Positions 1-9,229 of a stretch of 64,000 bases of DNA are shown here, in pieces. Under the pieces are notes generated by a model. That model ran no database searches. It was given only the letters and a program-made list of their open reading frames with translations, and had not been told where the DNA came from. Both the position numbers and the translations under genes were made by a program. Source of the DNA: Aliivibrio fischeri (GTDB lineage Bacteria; Pseudomonadota; Gammaproteobacteria; Enterobacterales; Vibrionaceae); assembly GCF_009727955.1 (NCBI RefSeq), contig NZ_WOBR01000004.1, positions 55,849 through 119,848 on the forward strand. Reading direction: 5' to 3'. Numbering within the stretch: the stretch's first letter is position 1; the number at the start of each line of letters is the position of its first letter.

Positions 1-279
1 TTAGGCGTTTCTGATGATGTGATCGCAACTGAAGAACAAGCTGATGATAATCTTCCGTTTCAAGGTGTTGCCGATGAACACTTTCGAGTAGCTCTTGTGG
101 AAGCAATTAAAACGCTTCCTGAAAGAGAAGCTTTGGTTTTGTCTCTTTATTACGATGAAGAACTTAACCTAAAAGAGATTGGCGCGGTAATTGGTGTAAG
201 CGAATCTCGCGTTAGCCAAATACATAGCCAATCGATGCAACGACTACGGGCCAAGCTATCATCTTGGACAGTAGAATAA
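1..279 (+). CDS. fliA: RNA polymerase sigma factor FliA (sigma-28), 3' part
   Basis: The reading frame is open from the first base, so only the last 92 residues are visible and the true start lies upstream of the window. The visible part is sigma region 4. It has the alternating helices around LPEREALVLSLYYDEELN and the helix-turn-helix LKEIGAVIGVSESRVSQIHS, which reads the -35 box of flagellar class 4 and chemotaxis promoters. It sits directly upstream of cheY, as in other Vibrio flagellar clusters. A near-consensus target promoter for this factor occurs later in the window (53106-53132). Identification is from the motif plus context. Confidence 0.93.
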   Translation, partial: LGVSDDVIATEEQADDNLPFQGVADEHFRVALVEAIKTLPEREALVLSLYYDEELNLKEIGAVIGVSESRVSQIHSQSMQRLRAKLSSWTVE

Positions 280-315
280 TTAAATCCCGTTACTTTGCCC
301 TCACTGGAGGCGATT

Positions 316-696
316 TTGAATAAAAACATGAAGATCCTTATTGTTGATGACTTTTCAACAATGCGCCGTATTGTAAAAAACTTATTACGTGACTTAGGTT
401 TTAATAACACCCAAGAAGCGGATGATGGTTTAACAGCACTGCCACTGCTTAAAAAAGGTGGTTTCGATTTTGTAGTAACAGATTGGAACATGCCAGGGAT
501 GCAAGGGATCGACTTGCTAAAGACAATTCGTGCCGATGACGAACTAAAACACTTACCAGTATTAATGATCACAGCTGAAGCAAAGCGTGAACAAATCATT
601 GAAGCTGCTCAAGCTGGTGTAAATGGTTACATTGTTAAGCCTTTCACAGCTGCAACATTAAAAGAAAAATTAGACAAGATTTTTGAACGTTTATAA
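316..696 (+). CDS. cheY: Chemotaxis response regulator CheY
   Basis: Single receiver domain of 126 residues, close to the usual CheY length. The acidic pair is Asp11-Asp12, the phospho-acceptor is about Asp56 in VTDWNMPG, and the conserved Thr (MITAEA) and Lys (VKPF) follow. CheY-P binds the FliM switch and changes flagellar rotation. I chose a TTG start at 316 because GGAGG at 306-310 lies 5 nt before it. An in-frame ATG at 328 lacks such a site, and the upstream TTG at 295 would place the ribosome site inside the gene. It lies in the fliA-cheYZAB-parC-parP-cheW run. Confidence 0.93.
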   Translation: MNKNMKILIVDDFSTMRRIVKNLLRDLGFNNTQEADDGLTALPLLKKGGFDFVVTDWNMPGMQGIDLLKTIRADDELKHLPVLMITAEAKREQIIEAAQAGVNGYIVKPFTAATLKEKLDKIFERL

Positions 697-727
697 GTCG
701 ATGTTGCGTTGGAAGGATTAGCAAAAG

Positions 728-1444
728 ATGATTTCATTAACTGATGCCAAGGAACTTGTCGCTTTATTAGAAGATGGCAAGCAAGAAGAAGCAAATCAAT
801 TAGTTGCTTCGTTAGCAATGCCAAGTGAACAACCAATGTTACAAGAAATAGGTTCTTTAACTCGTGATCTTCATGAGTCTTTGAAGAATTTTAAACTTGA
901 TCATCGAGTTGTTGCCATTGCTAATGATGAGATTCCAGATGCGCGTGATCGTTTGCAATATGTGATTGATAAAACGGAAATGGCAGCCAATAAAACCATG
1001 GATGCTGTTGATCGTTCATTACCTATTGCAGACGAATTGCACGAAGGCTTGCTTCAAGTTCGCCCACAGTGGAACAGTTTAATGAAAGGTCGAATTGAGC
1101 TTGCTCAGTTCAAAACCTTATGCCACAACATTGATGGGTTATTAACTCAGGTTGAAGGTAATAGTTCAGAACTTCGTAATGAACTAACCACTATCTTAAT
1201 GGCACAAGACTTCCAAGACCTTACTGGTCAAATTATTAAACGAGTAATTACGTTAGTTCAAGAAGTTGAAGACCGATTGGTTGATATCTTGACGTTGTTT
1301 AAAGTGGAAGAGCGGTTAGATGCAGCAGAAAAATCGAAGAAACCTGCTGTTGCTGAAGGACCAATTATCAACCCGCATGAACGCGAAGACGCTGTAGCAT
1401 CTCAAGATGATGTTGATGACCTATTAGCCAGTCTAGGATTTTAG
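728..1444 (+). CDS. cheZ: CheY-P phosphatase CheZ
   Basis: Protein of 238 residues that speeds dephosphorylation of CheY-P. The active-site stretch AQDFQDLTGQIIKRV holds the family Asp and Gln that enter the CheY site. The C-terminal peptide DDVDDLLASLGF is the amphipathic CheY-binding tail and is nearly the same as the enterobacterial one. In between is a long helical region expected to form the dimer hairpin. AAGGA at 714-718 precedes the ATG. It is co-directional with cheY and cheA, with short gaps. Confidence 0.95.
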   Translation: MISLTDAKELVALLEDGKQEEANQLVASLAMPSEQPMLQEIGSLTRDLHESLKNFKLDHRVVAIANDEIPDARDRLQYVIDKTEMAANKTMDAVDRSLPIADELHEGLLQVRPQWNSLMKGRIELAQFKTLCHNIDGLLTQVEGNSSELRNELTTILMAQDFQDLTGQIIKRVITLVQEVEDRLVDILTLFKVEERLDAAEKSKKPAVAEGPIINPHEREDAVASQDDVDDLLASLGF

Positions 1445-1453
1445 AGGAATACT

Positions 1454-3655
1454 ATGAGCTTTGAAATGGATGAAGACATCCTGCAAGATTTCTTAATTGA
1501 AGCAGGAGAAATTCTCGAGCTACTTTCTGAACAATTAGTTGAATTAGAGCAGCGCCCTGATGATGCTGATTTATTAAATGCTATTTTCCGTGGTTTTCAT
1601 ACCGTTAAAGGCGGTGCAGGCTTTTTATCATTAACTGAATTAGTTGATGCTTGTCATGGTGCGGAAAACGTATTTGATATTCTTAGAACAGGTAAACGTA
1701 AAGTTACTTCTGAGCTAATGGATACCATCTTACAAGCACTTGATACCGTGAATGTTATGTTCAGTTCAGTGCAAAATGGTGAAGCTTTAGAGCCAGCAGA
1801 ACAAAGCTTACTTGATGAACTACATCGTTTAAGCAAACCAGCATCAGAAGATGAAATTGCATCAACAGTAAACGAAGCTGTTGTTGAAGACATCGTTATT
1901 GAAGAACCAGTAATTGAAGTAACCCCTTCTGTAGAAGAGGTTTCTGTTTCGGCTAATAATCATGATTCTGTTGATGATATTACAGAAGATGAATTTGAAC
2001 GATTATTAGATGAATTACATGGTAAAGGCGCATCTCCAAGTAGTGCTGCTTCAGTAACACCTGCACCTGCTGCGCCTATCGCATCGTCAGCGAGTACTGA
2101 TGATGGTGATATTACTGACGATGAGTTTGAGCGTCTGCTTGATGAACTTCATGGTTCAGGTAAAAGCCCAAGTAATGCAACGACAGCTCCAGTAGCTAAG
2201 CCAGTAGAAGATATCCTGTCAAATTCTGGTGATTCAGATTTAATGACAGATGATGAGTTTGAGAAATTGCTTGATCAGCTGCATGGTTCAGGCAAAGGCC
2301 CAACTGAAGAAGAGCTTGATCAAGCTGTTCAACCTGTTGCTGCTATGAATCAGACGACAAGTGTACCAACACCTGTAGTTGAAGCACCAACAAGAACAAC
2401 AGCACCGACAAGAACACAAGCACCGAAAGAAGATGTGAAAGTGGTTGCAAAGGCACCAGCAAAAGCGCCTGCAAAATCACAATCAGAAAGTACGGTACGT
2501 GTTGATACATCAACATTAGATAACATCATGAATATGGTGGGAGAGCTTGTACTTGTTCGAAACCGTTTAGTGAGTTTAGGTTTGAACAGCAATGACGAAG
2601 AAATGTCAAAAGCAGTATCAAATCTAGATGTCGTTACTGCCGATCTTCAAGGTGCAGTAATGAAAACTCGTATGCAACCAATTAAGAAAGTATTTGGTCG
2701 CTTCCCACGAGTTGTACGTGACTTGGCTCGTACACTGAAAAAAGACATCGTGCTAGAAATGCGCGGTGAAGAAACTGATTTAGATAAAAACTTGGTGGAA
2801 GCGCTTGCCGATCCATTGATTCACTTAGTTCGTAACTCTGTGGATCATGGTATTGAAATGCCTGATGACCGTTTAAAAGCGGGTAAAGATCGTACCGGTA
2901 AAGTGATCTTATCTGCATCTCAAGAAGGGGATCACATCTTACTGAGCATCATTGATGATGGCGGCGGTATGGATGCAGATAAACTTCGTGGTATTGCGGT
3001 AAACCGAGGTTTAATGGACAGCGATGCTGCATCACGCTTAACAAATAAAGAATGTTATAACCTTATTTTTGCACCAGGTTTCTCAACTAAGACTGAAATT
3101 TCAGATATTTCTGGTCGTGGTGTAGGTATGGACGTGGTTAAAACAGCGATCAACCAACTAAATGGTTCAATTGATATTGATTCAAACATGGGTGAAGGTA
3201 CTAAGATCGTAATCAAAGTGCCACTGACTCTTGCAATTTTACCAACGTTAATGGTTGGTGTTGCGAATCAACCATTTGCACTTCCATTAGCAAGTGTAAA
3301 TGAGATTTTCCATCTTGATCTGTCTAAGACAAACATCGTTGATGGTCAATTAACAACAATTGTTCGTGAAAAGTCGATTCCACTGTTCTTCTTACAAGAT
3401 TGGTTGGTTCCTGGTAGTCGTCAAACAGAACGTACAGGGTTAGGTCATGTTGTAATTATTCAACTTGGTGCTCAACGTGTTGGTTTTGTTGTTGATACCT
3501 TAATAGGTCAAGAAGAGGTGGTTATTAAACCGCTAGATGAACTATTACAAGGTACTCCAGGTATGGCAGGTGCAACGATTACTTCTGATGGTCATATTGC
3601 ATTGATCCTTGACGTTCCTAACTTGTTAAAGCGTTACGCCGTTCGCATGCGTTAA
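1454..3655 (+). CDS. cheA: Chemotaxis histidine kinase CheA with triplicated linker motif
   Basis: 733 residues, longer than the roughly 650 of E. coli CheA. The N-terminal Hpt domain carries the phosphorylated His49 (RGFHTVKGGAGF). A long acidic and Ala/Pro/Thr-rich linker follows (about residues 120-345). Then come the dimerisation domain, the HATPase domain (HLVRNSVDHGIE, DDGGGMD, GFSTKTEISDISGRGVGMD) and a C-terminal CheW-like domain. The linker holds three copies of a motif of the form D-x-T-D-D-E-F-E-x-L-L-D-x-L-H-G-x-G-x-x-P at about residues 173-195, 216-239 and 259-283. In vibrios the CheA linker region contacts ParP, so these copies are candidate ParP-binding elements (inference). 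It phosphorylates CheY and CheB at the polar receptor array. Confidence 0.96.
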   Translation: MSFEMDEDILQDFLIEAGEILELLSEQLVELEQRPDDADLLNAIFRGFHTVKGGAGFLSLTELVDACHGAENVFDILRTGKRKVTSELMDTILQALDTVNVMFSSVQNGEALEPAEQSLLDELHRLSKPASEDEIASTVNEAVVEDIVIEEPVIEVTPSVEEVSVSANNHDSVDDITEDEFERLLDELHGKGASPSSAASVTPAPAAPIASSASTDDGDITDDEFERLLDELHGSGKSPSNATTAPVAKPVEDILSNSGDSDLMTDDEFEKLLDQLHGSGKGPTEEELDQAVQPVAAMNQTTSVPTPVVEAPTRTTAPTRTQAPKEDVKVVAKAPAKAPAKSQSESTVRVDTSTLDNIMNMVGELVLVRNRLVSLGLNSNDEEMSKAVSNLDVVTADLQGAVMKTRMQPIKKVFGRFPRVVRDLARTLKKDIVLEMRGEETDLDKNLVEALADPLIHLVRNSVDHGIEMPDDRLKAGKDRTGKVILSASQEGDHILLSIIDDGGGMDADKLRGIAVNRGLMDSDAASRLTNKECYNLIFAPGFSTKTEISDISGRGVGMDVVKTAINQLNGSIDIDSNMGEGTKIVIKVPLTLAILPTLMVGVANQPFALPLASVNEIFHLDLSKTNIVDGQLTTIVREKSIPLFFLQDWLVPGSRQTERTGLGHVVIIQLGAQRVGFVVDTLIGQEEVVIKPLDELLQGTPGMAGATITSDGHIALILDVPNLLKRYAVRMR

Positions 3656-3670
3656 TGCACAAGGATTGAC

Positions 3671-4801
3671 ATGGCTATAAAAGTATTAGTGGTAGATGAT
3701 TCTAGTTTTTTCCGTCGCCGAGTAAGTGAAATTATCAATTCAGATCCACGTCTTGAAGTTATCGACGTGGCTGTAAATGGTAAAGAAGCGGTAGAAAAAG
3801 CGAAATCATTAAAGCCAGATGTAATAACAATGGATATTGAGATGCCTGTCATGGACGGCATCTCAGCAGTCCGAGAGATCATGAAGGCGTGTCCAACACC
3901 AACCTTAATGTTCTCTTCGCTAACTCACGATGGCGCAAAAGCAACACTTGATGCTTTAGATGCGGGTGCTCTTGATTTCTTACCTAAGAAATTTGAAGAC
4001 ATCGCTCGTAATCGCGATGAAGCGGTTTCTTTACTACAGAAACGAATTGCTGAAATTGCGCGTAAAAAATCATTTATGCGCAGACCAGTACTGAGTTCGC
4101 AATCTACAAGCACTGTTGAATCTCGTACAGCAACAACACGAACTGCGACTTCTGCATTAACAGCATCTCCTGTAAAAGCAGCGCCAGCAGCTCCAATTGC
4201 ACAACGCTTTAAAGCGACGGGTAAAAAGTATCAATTAACGGCTATTGGGACTTCAACGGGTGGTCCAGTTGCACTGCAAAAGATATTAACGGCGATTCCG
4301 GCGAATTACCCACATCCAATTATTTTGGTTCAACATATGCCTGCCACTTTTACAGCGGCGTTTGCTGCTCGTTTAAATAACTTGTGCAAAATTCAAGTTA
4401 AAGAAGCAGAAGATGGCGATGTGCTAAAACCAGGTTGTGCATATTTGGCTCCAGGTGGTTTGCAAATGATGGTTGATGGCCGTCCGGGCGCTTCACGCTT
4501 GAAGATTTTAGATGGTGGTGAACGCATGAATTATAAACCATGTGTTGATGTTACCTTCGGATCTGCAGCGAAAGTATACGGTGATAAAGTTCTGTCGATG
4601 ATCTTAACTGGTATGGGCGCAGATGGTCGAGAAGGCTGTCGAATGCTTAAAGCTGGTGGTGCAACTATTTGGTCTCAAGATGAGCAGAGCTGTGTGGTAT
4701 ATGGTATGCCTCAAGCTGTCGATAAAGCCGGTTTATCTTCAGAAAGTTTACCGCTTGATCGCATTGCAGAAAGAATGCTTGTTGAAGTTGGATTGAAGTA
4801 G
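3671..4801 (+). CDS. cheB: Chemoreceptor methylesterase / glutamine deamidase CheB
   Basis: 376 residues. The N-terminal receiver has Asp9-Asp10 and phospho-acceptor Asp55 in [12 protein letters not shown] Ser/Thr/Ala-rich linker (about residues 135-185) leads to the methylesterase domain. Its catalytic triad is visible as Ser in GTSTGGP (about residue 194), His in VQHMPATF and Asp in [10 protein letters not shown]. CheB removes methyl groups from receptor glutamates for adaptation. No cheR is visible in the window. The start ATG is preceded by AAGGA at 3660-3664. Confidence 0.95.
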   Translation: MAIKVLVVDDSSFFRRRVSEIINSDPRLEVIDVAVNGKEAVEKAKSLKPDVITMDIEMPVMDGISAVREIMKACPTPTLMFSSLTHDGAKATLDALDAGALDFLPKKFEDIARNRDEAVSLLQKRIAEIARKKSFMRRPVLSSQSTSTVESRTATTRTATSALTASPVKAAPAAPIAQRFKATGKKYQLTAIGTSTGGPVALQKILTAIPANYPHPIILVQHMPATFTAAFAARLNNLCKIQVKEAEDGDVLKPGCAYLAPGGLQMMVDGRPGASRLKILDGGERMNYKPCVDVTFGSAAKVYGDKVLSMILTGMGADGREGCRMLKAGGATIWSQDEQSCVVYGMPQAVDKAGLSSESLPLDRIAERMLVEVGLK

Positions 4802-4809
4802 GAAATAAC

Positions 4810-5577
4810 ATGATTGTCTGGAGCATAGCTAATCAGAAAGGTGGCGTGGGTAAAACCACAACCACAATCACATTAGCAGGGTTGTTAAATCAACGTGGTA
4901 AACGTGTATTAATGGTAGATACGGATCCTCATGGTTCTTTAACTACTTACTTAGGCTATGATTCAGACGATTTACCATGCAGCTTATTTGAGTTGTTTCA
5001 ACTACCTACAATCAATAAAACCACGGTAGCACCTTTTGTATTAAAAAGTGATATCCCAGGGCTTGATATTATTCCAGCTCATATGTCACTTGCGACACTT
5101 GATCGTGTTATGGGAAACCGTAATGGGATGGGGTTAGTATTGAAGCGTGCACTGAAAGCACTAGAAGCTGATTATGATTATGTATTGATTGATTGCCCAC
5201 CGATTCTTGGTGTGATGATGGTTAATGCATTAGCGGCAAGTACTCGAGTGCTGATTCCTGTTCAAACTGAATTTTTAGCGATGAAAGGTTTAGAACGAAT
5301 GATGAGAACATTAACGATAATGCAAAGAAATAAACCTTCTTTGTTTGATGTGACCATTATTCCGACTATGTACGATAAGCGCACTAATGCTTCTTTACAA
5401 ACCTTGATGGATTTAAAAAATAGCTATCAAGATCAGGTTTGGGCATCTGCAGTACCTATTGATACAAAATTTAGAGATGCCAGCTTAAAAAGAATGCCAC
5501 CGTCATTTGTATCTCCAAATAGTCGTGGCGTTTTTGCGTATAAAACATTACTGAATTACTTGGAGAGATTAGCTTAA
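4810..5577 (+). CDS. parC: ParA-like ATPase ParC, polar positioning of chemotaxis arrays
   Basis: 255-residue ParA/MinD-family P-loop ATPase with the deviant Walker A KGGVGKTTTT at residues 11-20, the MVDTDPHG switch I segment and the LIDCPP Walker B-like motif. In vibrios the ParA-like protein encoded between cheB and cheW localises to the old pole and directs inheritance of chemotaxis arrays. Its position here, next to cheB and overlapping the CheW-like parP, identifies it as ParC and not as the chromosome-partition ParA. There is no parB partner. Confidence 0.92.
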   Translation: MIVWSIANQKGGVGKTTTTITLAGLLNQRGKRVLMVDTDPHGSLTTYLGYDSDDLPCSLFELFQLPTINKTTVAPFVLKSDIPGLDIIPAHMSLATLDRVMGNRNGMGLVLKRALKALEADYDYVLIDCPPILGVMMVNALAASTRVLIPVQTEFLAMKGLERMMRTLTIMQRNKPSLFDVTIIPTMYDKRTNASLQTLMDLKNSYQDQVWASAVPIDTKFRDASLKRMPPSFVSPNSRGVFAYKTLLNYLERLA

Positions 5578-6638
5578 TGGCTGATTTTAAAACATTTACC
5601 AGTGAAGAAGCGCTTGATGATTATTTCTCATCACTGTTAGATGAAGATGTCATTGAGCAAGACGTTAATCTTGAAGAAGTTCGTGAAGAGTTAGTTGAGT
5701 CTGAACCCGTCGCTGATATTGAACTTGAGGATGTAGCAGTGTCTGATTGGCAGTCTGATTCAGTAACATTAGATACTCCCGAGCCTCAGTATCAATTGCA
5801 AGCATCGCCGCAAGTGGATGAATATGATGATTATCCATTTGAGATGCCTCAATTAGAAGATGTTCAGCGTTTATTAAGCCAGTTAGAAAATTCTCAATTA
5901 AACGTCCAAGATGAAATAGATGCCTTAGTTTCTGGTGAAATAGAAAAAACAGAATCGGATGTTAATGAGCCTCAACCTATTACAGAAGAAGAGCCTGAAG
6001 AGCTTGATCTTTCTGCATGGGATTTATCGGATAAAATTGAGGTTGCTCCTGTTGTTGAAGAACCGGTTTTTGAAGAGACTGAATCTGAAGAGATTGAAGT
6101 TACTGCCGATATAGATAACAGCGAAGAGTTAGAAACCCAAGCAGGCAAAGCACCGCCACCAAGTGGACTTGATTGGAAAAATGCAGAGCATCAAGAAGAA
6201 TTCCAAGTACTTTTCTTTGAAGTCATGGGGGTGATGTTCGCAGTGCCATTAGCTGAGTTAGGTGGTATTCACCAAATTACAGAATTCAGTCACTTAATTG
6301 GTCGTCCTGATTGGTATCTTGGCTTGCAAACAAGCCGAGAATTAAAAATCGATGCGCTTGATACCGCAAAGTGGGTGATGCCGCAAAGTATCAAAGATGA
6401 AAGCTACAAAGAAGATTACCAATACCTTGTTATGCTTGGTGAAAGCAAATGGGGATTAGCGTGTAATGCGCTAGCCGGGACGGAAACATTAACAAGTGAT
6501 CGCATTCGATGGCGTGAGACCGCAGGAAAACGACCTTGGTTATCTGGAATGGTAAAAGAAAAGATGTGTGCCTTGATTCATGTTGAGGCGATGATTGCTA
6601 TGCTTAATGCCGGTCTCGACATTAAGGGAATAGAGTAA
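5577..6638 (+). CDS. parP: ParP, CheW-like partner of ParC and CheA
   Basis: 353 residues. The start codon overlaps the parC stop (TAATG), which suggests translational coupling. The first 200 or so residues are acidic and low-complexity (many Glu, Asp, Pro and Val-Glu-Glu stretches). The C-terminal third is a divergent CheW-like domain (FQVLFFEVMGVMFAVPLAELGGI onward). In Vibrio, ParP links ParC to the array and stabilises CheA by binding it through this domain. That role is family knowledge; what is seen is the architecture and the neighbours. The gene could be mistaken for a degenerate cheW, but the long acidic N-terminus and parC overlap argue for ParP. Confidence 0.9.
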   Translation: MADFKTFTSEEALDDYFSSLLDEDVIEQDVNLEEVREELVESEPVADIELEDVAVSDWQSDSVTLDTPEPQYQLQASPQVDEYDDYPFEMPQLEDVQRLLSQLENSQLNVQDEIDALVSGEIEKTESDVNEPQPITEEEPEELDLSAWDLSDKIEVAPVVEEPVFEETESEEIEVTADIDNSEELETQAGKAPPPSGLDWKNAEHQEEFQVLFFEVMGVMFAVPLAELGGIHQITEFSHLIGRPDWYLGLQTSRELKIDALDTAKWVMPQSIKDESYKEDYQYLVMLGESKWGLACNALAGTETLTSDRIRWRETAGKRPWLSGMVKEKMCALIHVEAMIAMLNAGLDIKGIE

Positions 6639-6666
6639 AATAACTCTAATAGGACGAGGAAATAAA

Positions 6667-7161
6667 ATGTCTCAGGTTAATGAAGTAGAGATCCGCAAAG
6701 ATCAAGTGAACGATGAAGTTCTGCAGTGGGTAACATTTCAATTAGAAGAAGAAACTTACGGTATCAACGTAATGCAAGTGCGTGAAGTACTTCGTCATAC
6801 TGAAATTGCACCAGTTCCAGGTGCTCCAGATTACGTTTTAGGTATCATTAACCTACGTGGTAATGTAGTAACAGTTATTGATACTCGTTCACGTTTTGGT
6901 TTAATGCAGGGTGAAATTACCGATAACACACGTATTATTGTTATCGAATCTGAGCGTCAAGTTATCGGTATCCTTGTTGATAGCGTAGCGGAAGTTGTAT
7001 ACTTACGTTCATCTGAAATTGATACGACGCCAAGTGTTGGCACGGAAGAAAGCGCTAAGTTCATCCAAGGCGTTAGCAACCGTGACGGCAACCTACTTAT
7101 CTTGGTAGACCTTAACAAACTTTTGTCTGACGACGAATGGGATGACATGGCAAACCTATAA
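6667..7161 (+). CDS. cheW: Chemotaxis coupling protein CheW
   Basis: 164 residues, standard CheW length, made of one two-lobed CheW domain: WVTFQLEEETYGINVMQVREVLR at the N-terminus, the PGAPDYVLGIINLRGNVVTVIDTR core and GVSNRDGNLLILVDLNKLL near the end. It bridges receptors and CheA in the array. A strong ribosome site (AGGACGAGG, 6651-6659) precedes the ATG. The stop overlaps the start of the following gene (TAATG). Confidence 0.96.
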   Translation: MSQVNEVEIRKDQVNDEVLQWVTFQLEEETYGINVMQVREVLRHTEIAPVPGAPDYVLGIINLRGNVVTVIDTRSRFGLMQGEITDNTRIIVIESERQVIGILVDSVAEVVYLRSSEIDTTPSVGTEESAKFIQGVSNRDGNLLILVDLNKLLSDDEWDDMANL

Positions 7162-7622
7162 TGGTTGATAATTTAACTCAGCTCCCTGAGCTACTAGCAA
7201 TAACAACAATGATCCTTGTACTTGTGATTTTTTTGGTCTTAAACCGTAAGAATAAACGGTTAATGCAACAATTAACTGAATCACAAGAGCAATATAAGCA
7301 GCTGCAAGATGAACAACAAAAACTGCAAAAGCAATTTGTAGAGTTTCGTGCTGGCTCCATTAATATGGGGCAAAAAGTAGCTGATATAACTCAATTAAAT
7401 CAACACTTTGATGATCGTTTAAATGAGTTAGAAAATACAGACGCCGATAGTCGTTTGTATTCAAGAGCGAATAAGCTGGTTCAACTTGGCGCTGGGATCA
7501 ATGAGTTGATGGAAGAGTGTGAACTTCCAAAAGCAGAAGCAGAGTTAATGATGTCTTTACAGGCGAAAATTGCAGCAGGTAAAGGATCAATGCCACCATT
7601 GAGAATGGAAAACGAAGAGTAG
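7161..7622 (+). CDS. DUF2802 membrane-anchored coiled-coil protein
   Basis: 153 residues with one N-terminal hydrophobic segment (about residues 11-28, LAITTMILVLVIFLVLN) and then a highly charged Gln/Glu/Lys-rich coiled coil to about residue 60. The C-terminal part (LGAGINELMEECELPKAEAELM) is the conserved DUF2802 block. Its ATG overlaps the cheW stop, so it is co-translated with the chemotaxis operon and is the last gene before the terminator. The function is not known to me. The anchored coiled coil and the operon position suggest a role at the flagellar pole or array (inference). Confidence 0.8.
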   Translation: MVDNLTQLPELLAITTMILVLVIFLVLNRKNKRLMQQLTESQEQYKQLQDEQQKLQKQFVEFRAGSINMGQKVADITQLNQHFDDRLNELENTDADSRLYSRANKLVQLGAGINELMEECELPKAEAELMMSLQAKIAAGKGSMPPLRMENEE

Positions 7623-7652
7623 TCTTCTGCTTCTATTGATAAACTAGTATTT

Positions 7653-7683
7653 AAGAGCTCCTTATTTGAGGGGCTTTTTTTTA
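7653..7683 (+). terminator. Intrinsic terminator of the chemotaxis operon
   Basis: The stem AAGAGCTCC pairs with GGGGCTTTT around an 8-nt loop, including a T-G wobble, and ends in eight T. It lies 30 nt after the DUF2802 stop. Confidence 0.85.
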
Positions 7684-7902
7684 TCCATAAATTGAGGATA
7701 ATAATTTTCATACCTATAAAGTGGTATTTGTAAAATCGTAAACTAACTCTATGATAGCCATACAAATTACAAGGTATTACAAAACTATCACTAAAAGACA
7801 TATTTATTTACTTATCTATCCAATTAGATTTGTTTAATATCTAAGTTTCCCATTTTTTGCTGTGCTAGAATGCCTTCAATATTTTCCAATAAATAGAAGT
7901 CT
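7684..7902 (+). promoter_or_regulatory. ccm operon upstream region with candidate extended -10 promoter
   Basis: AT-rich gap of about 220 nt before ccmA. The best promoter candidate is the extended -10 TGCTAGAAT at 7863-7871, which would start transcription near 7878. No good -35 hexamer is seen 17 nt upstream, which is usual for extended -10 promoters. I see no clear operator. Confidence 0.4.
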
Positions 7903-8517
7903 ATGTTAGAAATCCGCAACGTAACCTGTATCCGTGATGAACGTGTTTTGTTTGAGCGTTTAAACTTTACTATCTCTGATGGTGAGCTAATTCAGATAGA
8001 AGGACAAAATGGTGCGGGTAAAACAACCTTACTCCGAATTATCGCAGGACTAGGCTATGCCGATGAAGGTGATATTTTTTGGAAAAATGAATCAATAAAA
8101 CAGAGTCGTGAAGAGTTTCATTCTGACTTACTGTTTCTTGGACACCATACTGGTGTTAAACGAGAGCTAACTGCGTTTGAGAATTTAGCCTTTTATCAAT
8201 CAATGCATGATAACTATGACGAAGCTGCGATATGGGATGCATTGGCTCGTGTTGGTCTAGCGGGTAGAGAAGATGTGGCCGCTGGACAATTATCTGCAGG
8301 ACAACAGAGACGAGTTGCTTTAGCTCGCCTTTGGTTAAGTAACCATAAATTGTGGATACTGGATGAGCCTTTAACTGCGATTGATAAGCAAGGTGTAAAG
8401 GTGCTCGAAAAGTTATTTATGGATCATGCAAAACAAGGTGGAATTGTGTTATTAACGACTCACCAAGATTTATTCATTGATAGTAATGAACTTAAAAAAA
8501 TTAGGTTAGGTGAGTAA
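7903..8517 (+). CDS. ccmA: Cytochrome c maturation ABC transporter ATPase CcmA
   Basis: 204-residue ABC ATPase with Walker [11 protein letters not shown] (residues 34-43), signature [14 protein letters not shown] and Walker B LWILDEPL. CcmA with CcmB powers release of holo-CcmE from the CcmC-CcmD complex in System I cytochrome c biogenesis. It is the first gene of a complete nine-gene ccm cluster. Its TAA is followed at once by the ccmB ATG. Confidence 0.96.
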   Translation: MLEIRNVTCIRDERVLFERLNFTISDGELIQIEGQNGAGKTTLLRIIAGLGYADEGDIFWKNESIKQSREEFHSDLLFLGHHTGVKRELTAFENLAFYQSMHDNYDEAAIWDALARVGLAGREDVAAGQLSAGQQRRVALARLWLSNHKLWILDEPLTAIDKQGVKVLEKLFMDHAKQGGIVLLTTHQDLFIDSNELKKIRLGE

Positions 8518-9186
8518 ATGTTAACATCCATGACAACCGTTATTCGACGTGAGCTATTGATTGCCTTTCGTCGTAAAGCCGATATTTTGAATCCATTATG
8601 GTTCTTCATTATCGTTATTACGCTATTTCCTTTAAGTATTGGTCCTGAGCCAAATTTGTTAGCGCGTATTGCAGCAGGTATTGTTTGGGTTGCTGCATTA
8701 TTATCAGCATTACTTTCATTAGAGCGTCTATTCCGAGATGACTTCTCTGATGGTTCATTAGAACAAATGATGTTAATGCCAACACCTCTTTCAGTATTGG
8801 TGTTAGCCAAAGTGGTTGCTCACTGGCTATTAACTGGGCTGCCTTTAATTATTATTAGTCCATTACTCGCTATTTTACTTTCTTTGGATTTTAATACTTG
8901 GTTAGCGATTGTACTAACATTACTGTTGGGTACGCCGACATTGAGCTTTCTTGGTGGTGTTGGAGTAGCATTAACCGTAGGTTTGCAGAAGGGAGGGGTG
9001 CTATTAAGTTTGTTGATCCTTCCTCTATATATTCCCGTTTTAATTTTTGCAACATCAGCGATAGATGCTGCAAGTTTAGGTATGGCTTATAATGGCCAAT
9101 TAGCGATTTTAGGAGCCTTATTAATGGGCTCTGCAACATTGACTCCGTTTGCCATTAGTTCGGCATTACGAGTCAGTGTGCAATAA
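8518..9186 (+). CDS. ccmB: Heme exporter membrane subunit CcmB
   Basis: 222 residues with about six hydrophobic segments, typical of CcmB, the membrane partner of CcmA. The family stretch IRRELLIAFRRKADILNPLWFF is at the N-terminus, and the FRDDFSDGSLEQMML loop is conserved. It starts immediately after the ccmA stop. A gap of 43 nt precedes ccmC. Confidence 0.95.
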   Translation: MLTSMTTVIRRELLIAFRRKADILNPLWFFIIVITLFPLSIGPEPNLLARIAAGIVWVAALLSALLSLERLFRDDFSDGSLEQMMLMPTPLSVLVLAKVVAHWLLTGLPLIIISPLLAILLSLDFNTWLAIVLTLLLGTPTLSFLGGVGVALTVGLQKGGVLLSLLILPLYIPVLIFATSAIDAASLGMAYNGQLAILGALLMGSATLTPFAISSALRVSVQ

Positions 9187-9229
9187 CATAATTATAATTT
9201 TTATATTTGAAAGTAAGTGAGATAAACCA

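Noticed and set aside
150-599. 149-codon minus-strand frame across fliA and cheY
   Set aside because: It is the antisense of two well-supported genes with family motifs, and its translation is Ser-rich shadow sequence.
1970-2305. CheA linker repeats as an assembly artefact
   Set aside because: The three copies differ at many codons while keeping the protein motif, so they are real diverged repeats.
4810-5577. Plasmid or chromosome partition ParA
   Set aside because: There is no ParB gene or parS-like site. The gene lies between cheB and a CheW-like gene, which is the ParC setting.
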